A stretch of DNA of 64,000 nucleotides, taken from assembly GCF_001039355.2 (NCBI RefSeq), contig NW_019774358.1, positions 93,293-157,292 of the forward strand, given 5' to 3'. A model generated the notes under the pieces. The model searched no databases and was not told the origin of the DNA. It saw only the letters and a program-made list of their open reading frames with translations. Below are positions 39,358 through 51,500 of the stretch, in pieces. The translations under genes and the position numbers were made by a program. The stretch comes from Lingula anatina. Taxonomy: Eukaryota > Brachiopoda > Lingulata > Lingulida > Lingulidae. Within the stretch, counting starts at the first letter, position 1. Each line of letters starts with the position of its first letter.

Positions 39358-40782
39358 ATAGAGTCTGAAATGGTCTCAGAGAATTCCACAACTCAAAATT
39401 CCATATGATGTTTGGGAATCCCCACATACATCCAGCCACGAAATTCAATAGTAGTGCTATATACCTTCACTAGCAGTATGGTATATATTTTTTATTCACA
39501 GTCTAATAAATCCCCATTGCCTTCCATCTCTGCACACAAGAGCAGGTGCCCTGACCCATATTACTGGCTCTTTAAAAATGTACTAGTAAGCCTTTCCTTC
39601 ACAATAAACATTCAGTATACCTCTATCATCTATCTTAATAGCTGTATAGAAAACACTTTTTAATAACACAACACAACAATCTTCATATCTTACCTTAAAG
39701 TCTCACACAAGCACATGTATCTCCATTCTGTCTTTGAAATGTTAAAAAAAATGCCAGTTCTTTAACCGCCTAGTCGTCCTATATTACTAAAGTGAACCGC
39801 TGAGGGTACCCCGATGCTGTCAAGTTGTAAATTGATTAGCCATTCAGGTCAGTCACATGACATGTCAGGCCAGAAGGCAGGGCACAGAGCTACACTGTGA
39901 TTGGTTGAGACACAAGGGGTGTGGCTTACTGCTGCGACCCAATTGGATGGTATCTGTAACACCATAATCGCGTCTGGTCTTCTAAAGAGATTAACCCAGA
40001 ACCGCAAAACCACTTATCTAAGTTTTATTGACTTTTTTTGGCTATTTAAATTCTCAAATACTGCAGATGTTCTGCACTTTGAAGTTTCAGCTCTGCATTA
40101 TTCTAACAAATCTTGATACATATTTAACCCAGCAAAGCCAATGACATCACAGGATAATAAATCAACAACAACATACCCTGATATTAACAGTAACAGACAG
40201 GTAAACAGAAAAACCCTGGGAAATTTTGTGCATCTCACTACACAACAGATGTGTCAGTATCTCACCAAGATCTAAACCATGTCAAACAATCACTTGGCCT
40301 GTCCATAATTAGGTTATCAGAAAACGGACAATATAAAATGACCTTCAATGTGGCTGATATAATTTAGTGCTCCTGCACTTGGTAAAAATAACCTGCTTTC
40401 AGTGTTTATAAATATCTAAAATGAGCACAGTCATCTCCACTGCTAATTCTGACCACTAGTAGTCATCCATGTTTTGGTTCTATCTGTTATAAATTTATAA
40501 CATGCCATTATTTTCTCACCTATCTGCAAAATAAATAATATTTAAGAGTGCTCTGAATTGAGTTAAGTTGGAGGTAAATAGTCACAAATTTACTCTTAGC
40601 AAATGAAATATGCTTTATAAATAGGAGAACTCCACCAAAGAAGAGGTGGTAAGAAATAGTTTTGAAAAAGTAGGTGTTTGGATTGGCTTGAAATTGTTAT
40701 GACTTCCATCTCTCCTTAATTACTCCTTATCCTGCAATTTGGATCAAAATCTGTGAGGAACTTTATGAGATATAATGGCCAC

Positions 40783-40784
<2 letters not shown>

Positions 40785-40839
<55 letters not shown>

Positions 40840-41176
40840 NNNNNNNNNNNNNNNNNNNNNNNNNNNNNNNNNNNNNNNNNNNNNNNNNNNNNNNNNNNNN
40901 NNNNNNNNNNNNNNNNNNNNNNNNNNNNNNNNNNNNNNNNNNNNNNNNNNNNNNNNNNNNNNNNNNNNNNNNNNNNNNNNNNNNNNNNNNNNNNNNNNNN
41001 NNNNNNNNNNNNNNNNNNNNNNNNNNNNNNNNNNNNNNNNNNNNNNNNNNNNNNNNNNNNNNNNNNNNNNNNNNNNNNNNNNNNNNNNNNNNNNNNNNNN
41101 NNNNNNNNNNNNNNNNNNNNNNNNNNCCCAATTTGGTAAAAAATCTTGGAGGAAATTTTAGAAAAAAAAAGGCCCC

Positions 41177-41225
<49 letters not shown>
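40785..41225. other. Assembly gap with poly-A edges
   Basis: About 55 A, then 287 N (40840-41126), then a short sequence and about 48 A. Assembly stopped in a homopolymer. Sequence between 41127 and 41225 is of doubtful quality (runs of A, G and C). Poly-K and poly-F open frames here are artefacts. Confidence 0.95.
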
Positions 41226-41227
<2 letters not shown>

Positions 41228-44200
41228 AAAGTTAAACCAAAGCATCTTCTTAGACAGAGGTAATAAATCTTCCAAAAATTCAACCAGACAAGTTGAACTG
41301 ATTTTTAATGTTTTCCTGTCCACCATCAACATGCATGCAGGTCAGTTTCATAACGCCCCACATGGACTTCCACGTGCTTTAGTGGCGCCAAATTCCTTGT
41401 TATGCAAGTGGCTATATTCATACGTAACACTCTAAATACTGATAAGCTAAAAGAAAACATACATTTATTGTATAAACCGTCAGCATTGTTACTGATACAT
41501 TGAGTGCATTACGTAACATCTTGGCGACGTAACTAACAGGTAAATGCCCTAATTTCAGCCTTCATGTGGATATATAGAGGTCAATTTTTTTCTTTTGTGG
41601 CATTTGTAGAAAGTGTTCAATAATATAATACAAGCAAAATTCCCCAGGTCTCTAAAGATTTGCTAATCTACAATCTAACAGAAGTTGAGTATTGATTTTG
41701 AGGCATTTGTATATAACTGTTTGATAACATTCCCGGCCAGACCAATAAAAGCAAGATAATAGTGGAAATTTTTTCTCTGGAGGCAAGCTTTACATTCCAT
41801 TTATATATAAATATACCCAACGAGCTGTTCTGACAAAGTGCATGTATTTATTAATCAACTTATACCCCCTTCCCACCTTCATTCCTTACACCCTGATTAA
41901 ATATAGTATGTATTAATGTAAATGGAATGACTCATTTAAAAAGCTGACAGTGAAAATATTTCACCTTTTTCAAATCAGTAATTTTAATCAGTTAAAATCT
42001 TCAAATCTTCAATAAATATACATAAATTAATAAATAAAAATCATAAAGGGTTGAAATTTAAGATTGAAATTCTACATTTACAAGAATGAAAATATTCTGC
42101 ACACTTTGACAATCCACCAAGTCCCCAAAATTTAGTAAAAAAAATTACAGACAATGGTCGACTTGACTTAAATATTGACCAATGTCCCCCAGCACCTGGA
42201 CAATGTTGGTCAGTATAACAATAGTGACCATTACTTCAGAAGGTGTGTGAGGGGTGTTGCAATAACAGAGGCCACTGATTGGTCAGTCCGTCCACACCAG
42301 CCCACAGACACACCTCACAGCATTTTGACCTCTTACGTAAAATCAGTTTTGCACACGGTAAGTGACCTTGACTTGATGTATGCGATTCACCTGATATATT
42401 TTCCTTTAACTTTGTTCTGATACTGTTTACTATTTTGTGAATTTCAGAATTTGTCTTTCAAAATTGACACCACCATGGAGAAGTCAATTGTACCCCCCCC
42501 CCCCACCCCCCAATAAAAATACTGTTATTTTCAATCAGAAGATAACCAGATCAAGAATTGGAGGGAAGAAGGAAAAAGGCCCTAAATTGTAATGTCCTCT
42601 TTCATCTTTAATAGCATGAGAAATTGTCCAAAAATCACAACTTTTCAATGAAAATCTCTAATTCCAAGACTGTAAATGACATGGGGCTTCAAATTAAACC
42701 CAACAACCTGCCCTTTACCCGTGGTCTTAAAATGTACTTAACAAACACACAGGTATGTTAAAAGCAAAACAGCAGCTAATGCCAATGTTTACATTTCACT
42801 GCTTGCCCTTCCTAAAAATTCACACCAACAACACATTGGTGAATGTGGGAGAAAAAAACTACAGGTAAGTACAATATAGTAACTGCAATACTAGCACCTA
42901 TACATTGATTTTTACCCAGTCATTGATATCAAATCCAGCAAAAAAGAATGCCCTTCCTCATATTACAAAAAAAAAAAAACAACAACATTTTTCAGCCCTC
43001 AAGTGCAAAGAAATCCCAGCACAGGTATGAAAAAGTGGTCTTTTGGCTTTGTTTACTTAGAGAGGGCAATAACCCAAGCATCAAAACAACCATAACAAAC
43101 TAGATGATTAGTCATACTGGACACACCTCTAATATATTTGGGTCACTCAGTAACACACGTAGGTATCAGCGTCATCAAATTTATTATAAAAACATCCTAT
43201 TATTGGTTAAACTTGCTGTTTAAAACTTGCAGTAAAAATAAACCAAAATTCATGTCATTTTTCTGGATGGTAAAAAAAGTTCAATATGTAAATTCAAATG
43301 ACATACAGAGTGGTTTTCTTTGAAATTTGGTTAACTTGCGCTCTTTTTCATTATAAATGATACTTTTAGTTGTTATGATATGCCATTCAAAATCAAACGG
43401 AAAGATAGTCCAACTCGATCAGATATAATTAAATAGAAGACCTGGTAATCTTCCAAATAGGTCAACTCTTTTGTGTTGAGTTTTGCAACAGTTTTGGTAC
43501 AATGGATTTATCTAATGAAATGATCTGTTTACAAGCACAGACATCAGCTGAATGCAATGACATAACACAAACAACTGCCTCTCTATCAAATGACCTAGAG
43601 GCCTATTTATCAGTTTCTATCTCAAGCCACTCGTGTTTCATACTTTCAAAATAGTTATGCATTTAGATAACATATAGTTTTAATATTTTTTATCCTTCAA
43701 TGATATGGTTATGAATGGTATCAATGGTTATATATGACAATGTACAGACAAGTCACTTCATAATCATTTTTAAAACTCTGTAGATCATTTCCAATTACTA
43801 GTAGAGTTTAGAAAAACTGACTGTAGTTTACAGCAATTCAAGTTACAAGTATCACGGTTCAGGTTAGGTTACACGTACTGTTTGAGTTAATGGAATTCCG
43901 TTTGATGTCCCAAAATGACCAGGTCAAGCCTTAACTTAAGCCCTCATTTTTGGCCAGATACTACGTCAATTAGATGCATCAGGTATTACAAATTGTATGT
44001 TTTGATCTGCCTACATATGTTATCAAGAGTGCACCACAGTCAGAACAGACGTTGGCGTGTTTTTAAATATGAGTTTTGTGCCAATTTATGAATGAAAGTA
44101 TATATCAAAGACAGACACACATATTATAGAAATGTGAAAGCATCATGAAATTATAAATCAGTTTAACATCTCGGTAGAAAGTTGCACATGTAGCATTTTT

Positions 44201-45245
44201 CAGGGTGACTTAGGATATATTCCCACCGAACATTCAAGGTGTCATGGATGTAATGATTATCATAATAAATGGTGGCAACTTCAATGTGAAACTGGACCCA
44301 AGAAAAAAAAAATTAAAAAATGTATGTTGCAGTTGTGATGATAAATTTATGGTAAATGCACAAGACCATAATAAATTTTTGAACTCATACAGGGGGCGGG
44401 GACTACTAAGCAAATTGTATGGTGTAAAATAATTTTTTTCCTGCAGCCAATAAGTAAACAACAGAAATCATGACTTGAGTCAATTTCAGTTTACACTGCT
44501 GTTTACATTCTACTGTGGGATCACAGCCTCTGTTAAATTTGTACCCAAGCCAAATAAATGTTACAATATAATACTGCAATATGTTGCATTCACACCTGTG
44601 TCACATTTGCAACTGTGTCACATTGCTGTGCACCTGTCATGACAATTTAATATATCACCTGTGACCTGATATTAAAGACAACAACTCGGAAAAAGCCATT
44701 TATCACAACTGACAGACGTCCACAGAAATACAGGTGAAGTCAATACAAATATCTAAGATACAATTTTGTTCTGCATACCCGATTAGTCAATGTATATATA
44801 TATATTTATATTTATTATATTATATATTTATTTACTTAATTTTATTCATTTGTTTAATTGTAGCACATACTGCACTCAGACATTAGTCTAGAGAGCCTTA
44901 AAATGTAAATCAATTCTCAGCTAATTCAACTTTCATAATTATATTTTGTAATAATTTTTACAAACAAAATCAAGACTCCATTTCAACTGTGCTGACCAAT
45001 TAACCTTTTTATCCTTAAACAACTACACATTTAAGAAAGTTTTACCCATGATTAATAAACTAATAAACTTTTTGGGGATTGTTTGTGTCATAGTGCTGCT
45101 GACAGTGTTTTTACTGCAAATACTTTAAGCAGTATTCAAGGAATACACCCGCATTCTTCATGAAAATTCACACGTACTATTTCAATTATTTAAAATGCCT
45201 GATCACTGAAAATTGCCATATTTATAACAGCATCCTGAACATGAT
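41226..45245. other. Non-coding DNA, no gene seen
   Basis: AT-rich. A C-run lies at 42491-42508. Open frames of up to 81 codons carry no protein signature. Confidence 0.4.
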
Positions 45246-45734
45246 ATGATTATGATGAGTAATAAGCATGTTGTGATATTTCACAACCGGAAGATGTCAC
45301 AAGATACGAGAAATACCGATTTAGAAAAACTAGTCAACAAACTTACACATTTTACGAAAACCAAATTGTACTTTTTCGCTGCTAAATTTAGGCAAGGCCT
45401 CGCGTACCACAGAATAAACCGCAGACTGAATAATGTGGAAATTGATATACTTGTGAGTCAAGTCCAGTTTCCACAATTCGATCTCAACCTCGACAGTTTT
45501 AAACCGATGCTAAATACATTTCATATAACAACGAAGCTAGATATCGTAGTACAATCAACTCTCAACAGTGAGTTTGAGTTAACTATTTTGTCATGTATCT
45601 TCGGAAGGACCAATTCATTTATAAACTGTCGGCAAGTCAACTCTCAAGTCAATTTGACCTCACTCATGACAGATCGTCAGGTCACTCATGAAGACTTAAA
45701 AAATGACTCTCCACGCCTAACCTCATCAATTTAA
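45246..45734 (+). CDS. Unrecognised 162-codon open frame
   Basis: An uninterrupted frame of 489 nt in AT-rich DNA, longer than its neighbours. The first methionine with a fair context starts MSQDTRNTDLEKLVNKL, 17 codons into the frame. There is no signal peptide, membrane segment, motif or repeat that I recognise, and composition is fairly even. It could be chance, an exon piece, or a decayed transposon product. It lies just downstream of the possible 5' exon on the opposite strand. Confidence 0.15.
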   Translation: MIMMSNKHVVIFHNRKMSQDTRNTDLEKLVNKLTHFTKTKLYFFAAKFRQGLAYHRINRRLNNVEIDILVSQVQFPQFDLNLDSFKPMLNTFHITTKLDIVVQSTLNSEFELTILSCIFGRTNSFINCRQVNSQVNLTSLMTDRQVTHEDLKNDSPRLTSSI

Positions 45735-45790
45735 CAATGAACTTAACTCTAATTTTATTCATAAACAACAAAAAATAAGCTCTCGCTTAC

Positions 45791-45960
45791 CTATTGAGTC
45801 GATGATATCTTTAAACGATTTCTTCTTCTCAATATTTCCAACGCAGGTTTCTGTTTGTGATGCTAAATTTCTATGATGGCCGACGAGTGACCTAGTTCTA
45901 TATCAGCCGACAATCTGACCAATCACGAAATGCTTTGCGGAGGGAAAAACCTATTGGTTA
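45791..45960 (-). promoter_or_regulatory. Possible lipin 5' non-coding exon and promoter
   Basis: Read on the minus strand, sequence ending GATATCATCGACTCAATAG is followed by a strong GTAAGCG donor (intron begins at 45790). I see no ATG in the stretch before the donor, so it would be 5' UTR. Two CCAAT boxes lie upstream: ATTGGT near 45924-45929 in plus-strand CCAAT form and one at 45952-45957. The nearest downstream minus-strand gene is lipin, whose first coding exon is preceded by acceptor-like sequence near 34190. The assignment to lipin is inference. Confidence 0.3.
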
Positions 45961-46083
45961 TTTTTAGATGACAAACAGCGTGTTTGCGTTGACTTATATC
46001 CGTCATATTGATTATTACGAGACGAGGTGTTCAAAATCTTTTAAGTTAATTATTAAATGCACATTATGCTAGTATACTATCAA

Positions 46084-47478
46084 GTCGTGAATGCGGCTAG
46101 TGCCGGGGAAGAGGGTTTTAGAGAGAGAGAGAGAGTTGAGTATGTGTACCACTGGTGGGCTGCGCGTGTTCAAAAATTAAAATTAAAATAAAATAATAAT
46201 GTCGGATTAAGGACTCAGTCTCCCCCTTAAAAAAAGTTCTTCATGAAGCAGGATTCGCCACACATCTTTATATATTTCTGAGCACATCAATGCAGATGTG
46301 TTAGTTGTGCCACAATAAGGTACAGCACTAAAAATGTATTTAGGACTGGAAGGCGTTAATAATAATAATAATTTGTAATAATAATAATTTATTTGCTAGA
46401 ATCGCAACCCAAAGGTTGAAGTTTTACAATTTATCATAAATAAAATCATACGGATATTTAAAAGTAACTAAAAATTATAAACTAAAAGACGAAATCTTTA
46501 AAACAATGTTTGAGCAAGATTATAAATTTTATTTTATTCTGCCGGCCTATTTTGAAACTTTTCTTACTATTACATTTATATTCATTCATTTGAAGTTGGT
46601 CTCGAATTTGCTCTTAAAATTAACAAAAAAGCTAACGCGAGATATGTCTTTACTGTAAAAAAATGCTCACAACAACCCAAGACTGTAGGTTGCAGGGGGG
46701 GACGCCCCCCCCCCCTCCCCCCCCCCTAGAAATTGTTGAAAGATATTTTTTTCGATATATATATGAAAGGCTCGACCAAGCCTTCTTCCAATCCTTCGGA
46801 GGTCTCAAACGTTTCCCCTGTATGTGTTTACGTTTTACGAAAAGGTCCAGTAGTTAAACAAAAAAAAAACGTATTAGCTTATTAATTAAGCGCAAGACAA
46901 TTAATATGAGCTGTCGATAAAATTTCTGAAATTTAAAAAGCGTTCTTCCAAGCCTTCTCCGTGCCCTTCGGAAATAACCTGCTTGCATGTATTGCATAGC
47001 TTCAGCTGTTGTCCAAAACATTTTTCTCAGTGTACAGTCTTGCTTGGATCCCTTTTTTAGCACATAAGCCAATGACAAACCTATTTGACCGAATAATTAT
47101 TTAGAACTAAATACAGGTCTTCATTTTTGAAACCATTAACAGTATTTCAAAATTTTCAATACGACATCTCACACCATACAAATATGGGAATAATCCGAGA
47201 TAGCGACAAAGTTTTGATAATTAGCGTATAGTATATCAAGCGAGATTTCGCAGGATTTCGACGAGAGTGGCATCAAAAATAATAGCAGGCTAGCAAATGC
47301 GCTTCGACAGAGAATAAAAGCTGTGACTATTTATCCACCGATATATTTCTAGCTGTTTTCTTTTAAGTTCGGCAGAATTATTCTTATGCACAACAGAAAA
47401 ATTTAACGGCTGCTATATACCTTTCTAAGACGACATCCCTACCGCATATATTTACACTTTTTTTATTTTTGTTAATAG
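46084..47478. other. Non-coding DNA with simple repeats
   Basis: Contains a short GAGA run (46123-46135), AAT repeats (46358-46390) and a C-run (46703-46727). No recognised gene. Open frames at 46663-46857 (+) and 46854-47078 (-) have no domain I can name. Confidence 0.4.
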
Positions 47479-47618
47479 GTAAGTCCCACCTCACGACGAT
47501 CATCACTCTATCTCAACGAGATATGCTCACAGCAGAGTTGCATGATGAAGTTCGCAGCCTGCACCCTGAGTCTCAAAGATTAGTCTACTACCAGGAAATG
47601 GAAGTAGCAATATTCTGA
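47479..47618 (+). CDS. Possible terminal exon of an unrecognised gene
   Basis: A T-rich tract and TTAATAG acceptor precede an open stretch with protein-like composition: after two bases of a split codon it reads KSHLTTIITLSQRDMLTAEL, continues with HDEVRSLHPESQRLVYYQ and EMEVAIF, and stops at TGA 47616-47618. I cannot name the family. The upstream exons were not found. AG|GTAAGT at 47477-47484 also matches a donor, so the border may be misread. It would converge with the LRR-Roc-COR-CARD gene 81 bases away. Confidence 0.3.
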
Positions 47619-47699
47619 TATTAACAAAAGTGAGTTCCAAGTTACCCCCTTAACTCAGGGTTTTACAGCCCATTACACATCTGTTCCAGTAGATACCAT

Positions 47700-48487
47700 T
47701 CAAAACTTAAACTGGTATTTCAATAGCCTGGCAATGTCCCCATAGCCACAGCACTCCAAACCAGTAACAAATTCCCCAAATGCGCGGTCACCCTTTCCCG
47801 GAAGAATATCCAAAAGCACCTCCACCATGTCGTATTTCAAGTCTGCCGATCGCATTGTGACCATTTCCCTCTCCGTAATAATGGCGGCTGCGTACAAGCG
47901 ATTCAAGATATCCAGCGCTGACGGGCTAGAGATGTCTTCCACGAGTCGAACGCGATGGGCCCTCAGAGCTCGCCGATGATCGGCCGTCATGATACCTTGG
48001 TCTGGAAATATATAAAGAAATGGAATTTGTGAAGATCACACTACTGGTAAATATGTGTTTGTGTGTGTGTGAGTGAGTGAGAGAGAGAGGGAAGGTGAGA
48101 AACCTCCGAGTAGCCATGAAAAAGTAGTGAAGACTTTCTTGGCTGGATTGATGTATACATGTAGTGCAGTGGATGTTAAGAGCGCAGAGAATAGGAGATG
48201 TCCGGGATAGCCTATTTTGAACATCTGCGCAGCAGATGACGTCAAACGAGACCTGGATTGGAGCGAGATTTCACGAGAGGTGGGGTTAAAATCTGCCATT
48301 GAAACTTCTCTCGCGGTCAGGCACAAGTCTATGTTTTAGGATTGCATTGAGTAAAATTTGGCGTTGTCATGTAATTTGAGATAGAGCAACGCAATGGCGA
48401 ATTGCTAATGTTGTGTCGTAGGGTGCATTGCAGATAAAGTAAAGCGAGAAAACCAGGNGAAATATGTGAAGATCTCACTACTGGTAA

Positions 48488-48534
<47 letters not shown>

Positions 48535-51500
48535 TGAGTGAGAGAGAGGGGAGTTTTATTAACGGAATAAAAAATCTATGAGAAAAGTAGTGAAGACTTT
48601 CTTGGCTGGATTGATGCGCAGTGCAGTGGATGTTGAGAGCGCAGAGAATTAAGGCGGACACATCTAAATTTAAAATTGCATTCGTTCAAATCTGATCTGA
48701 ACAAGGTATAATTCTGGATGGGAAGCGTAAGGAGCCATTCCATACAAGTTGGAGCAGCCCATCTCAGTCTGACGTTGCCTCTCAAAGGGCGAGCTTATAA
48801 GAACCAAATGAAATATATCTTCTAATCTACCGACCACCGTGCCATCTACTAACCACGTCACTCGAAAAACTTAACAGAATAAAAATTCTATGATTAGCTT
48901 GCTTATATCAGCTGACAGCCTACAGAGAATGGAACAGAAGGACCAATCCAACTTGTATGTAAACGTTCCTTTATGATGACATACCCTGAGCATTAGGATA
49001 AACTAAATATGCAGGAACTTTGCCATTGGCTGAACGGAGACATGGCACCACTGAGAGAGTCATTGGCGGGGGGCTCGTAAGGACTTCCGCTGGAAATAGT
49101 GTGGGATCTTGAAACCCAGCCGCTACACAGTGTGGACACACCAAATAGGCATCACACCTAAATAAGATAATATATGTAAAAACACATAATTACGGATGCT
49201 TGTTAGAAAAATAATATTAAGATACTGCAGATGAGAATTGACAGTCAGAGGTCAAAAATATTTTTCATTTGATCAGACATGTCATCTTCGTTTACTGAAT
49301 AAGTTGATTGGACAAAAATATGTCAAAAAAGGATTTCGACAAACATAATTAATCACGCACGACGACTAGGTTTTCTTTCAGGATAATACGAAAAGTATCT
49401 TGGATATGTTTCAATGCAAAGGTTGAATTAAAACACATCGAGATCCCAAAATGGAATAAGTAGGCCTAATAGGAAACACATTTTCTAGAACTCAAAAATT
49501 ACGCCACGCCGGAAAGGACGATTACAGAAAACGCCTCCCACCTAGAACCAGGGCACTCCTGTTCCAAAATCTCTACCATCTCGTCATGGAGTTTCACAGT
49601 GTGAGGCCACAAGTCGCTCACGTTCTTTCCTCTTATTGCGACCATTATTAAACCGCCGGTGGCAGTCTCTCTTCTCTCCATATTTAAGAAGCCCTGTCCC
49701 ACTTGAGCCACGACGCCGTCCGTCCAGTCAATGCGGGTCGTCTTGAATGGGCCAAGGTACCGGTGGAGACGTACAGCGGCCATTTCGTAAAGACCAATGG
49801 GGCAGCTGTTTTGGAAGTGGTATTCCAGCGTAAGTTGCACGTGGTCGGACGGAAGTGAAGCGGGCCACTGAAGCATGACGTCACCTGGTCTGGTCTCCCG
49901 TAGCAACCACGGGATATGGAAATGAGAGGCACGCGTGGAGTCCACTTCTTCCTCTGTTTCTTGGACGGAAACGTCATAGCATAAATCAAATTTCAGCATT
50001 AATTCAATCATGGCATCGATCTCGGTGTTCTTGAGGCCAAATTTCTCCCACAGGCAGGCGATCATCTTCCGAGAGAGAATCCCGCGCTTGAGAAGGTCTT
50101 CGCGTTCGTTGATAAAGCGAGGATGGGTGTATTCCGTTCTGAAAGGCGCCTTGTCGTACTGCAGTTCATCCTCCATGTCGTGGCGGAACACGGCCTTCAG
50201 GAGGTCTATCACGACGTCCTGGTTGTGAAACACAATGTTCAGAAGGAAGGAATTTTCTGGAAACCATAATACCTCGCCGGTCTTACGTAGGAAATGGAGG
50301 GTGTCCAGAATCATCTGCAGTTGGATGTCTTCTGCCTCTGTCTCGTCAGAAGGCTCATCTGAAGAAAATGATGAACTGATCATCGTGTATTTATTGTGAC
50401 CTAGGCTACATGCACTGGGTAGTGTGTCTAAAGCGAATTGCTATAACAGATTTTTAAAATAATGAAAGTTTAAATGGAAATATACAAATTCGTCGGTGGA
50501 AATTGTTTACACAATATAAAGCATTTTGATTTAAGTAGAACAATGTACCCTGAATATTTGGCCTTAAAAATAAAACCAATGTTCCGGGTAGGCCTATAGT
50601 TTTTCTGTAAACCCAGTGTCACACACGAGAGAGTTGTAATAGAGGGTTCGGTTTTCATTATTTGTACAGAAAAACCTAACCCTAGATTTTGACCCATATA
50701 CGACAAGTTAACCTTAACCTGTACGAATTCATGAAGGGTGGACTTTCTGTTATGCGGACTTCAGTTTCTTACCCTCGGCCCCCAAAACGGTTTCGTTCTT
50801 ATTTCTGCTTTACCTTGATTTTCAGTAGTGCTCTTTGAAGAGGCTTGTGCCGTTTTGGCTTGCCTCGGCGAAAACGCTCTCTGTAGTTTTTGGAGGGTGT
50901 GTGAAAAGAAACTTGGCTTTTTCGGTTTAATGTCTTTGGTAGTTTTAGACCGTCCTACTTTCTCTTGGTTTTCTCTACGAGAAGCGCCAGCTTTCTTTAC
51001 CTTTTCTGATGACTTTCGGATTATGGACGAATATTCGCGAGAGAGTTCCTGCACCGACAAGCAGTTACAGTCAGTACGTTCAGATTTGGCTTTCTGAACG
51101 AACTTCGAGACGGCAAGCCAAGACTGCGGTAAGATAAGAGCTTTGGTTTTAGCAACCTGGATAAGTTTTTCTTTCAACAGGTCGAATCCCTCAAGATTTT
51201 TAGAACTAACTAAAAATATCTGATCAACCAAGTATATGCCGAACTGCCTCCTTCTTTTGGTTTCTTTTTCAGTAATTGCATCTGGAAAGGTTTTTTGAAC
51301 CACAATTTGTATCTTCTCCTTCGTGTTCCTTTCTCCCGTCTTTTCCTGAATAAACTTGTCTGCACGTTCCAGTACGTCCTGGCTTTTACTCTCTGCTACC
51401 TGTAATTATAACAATCATAGCACCTTATCAAAACCGTAAGAGTTAGAAAATTTCACGATCTGTCCAAAATTAGCTGTGCAATAATGCAATTATTGACGAT

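Larger units (their letters stand above)
38265..40780. other. Non-coding DNA upstream of lipin
   Basis: Apart from the GA run and foldback MITE listed separately, I see no gene, RNA or clear regulatory site. Confidence 0.4.

Noticed and set aside
40753-41435. Frames of poly-Lys and poly-Phe with unknown residues
   Set aside because: Artefacts of homopolymers and the assembly gap.
50010-50228. Plus-strand frames at 50010-50228 and 50828-51097
   Set aside because: Antisense to the COR and Roc-linker exons of the LRR-Roc-COR-CARD gene.
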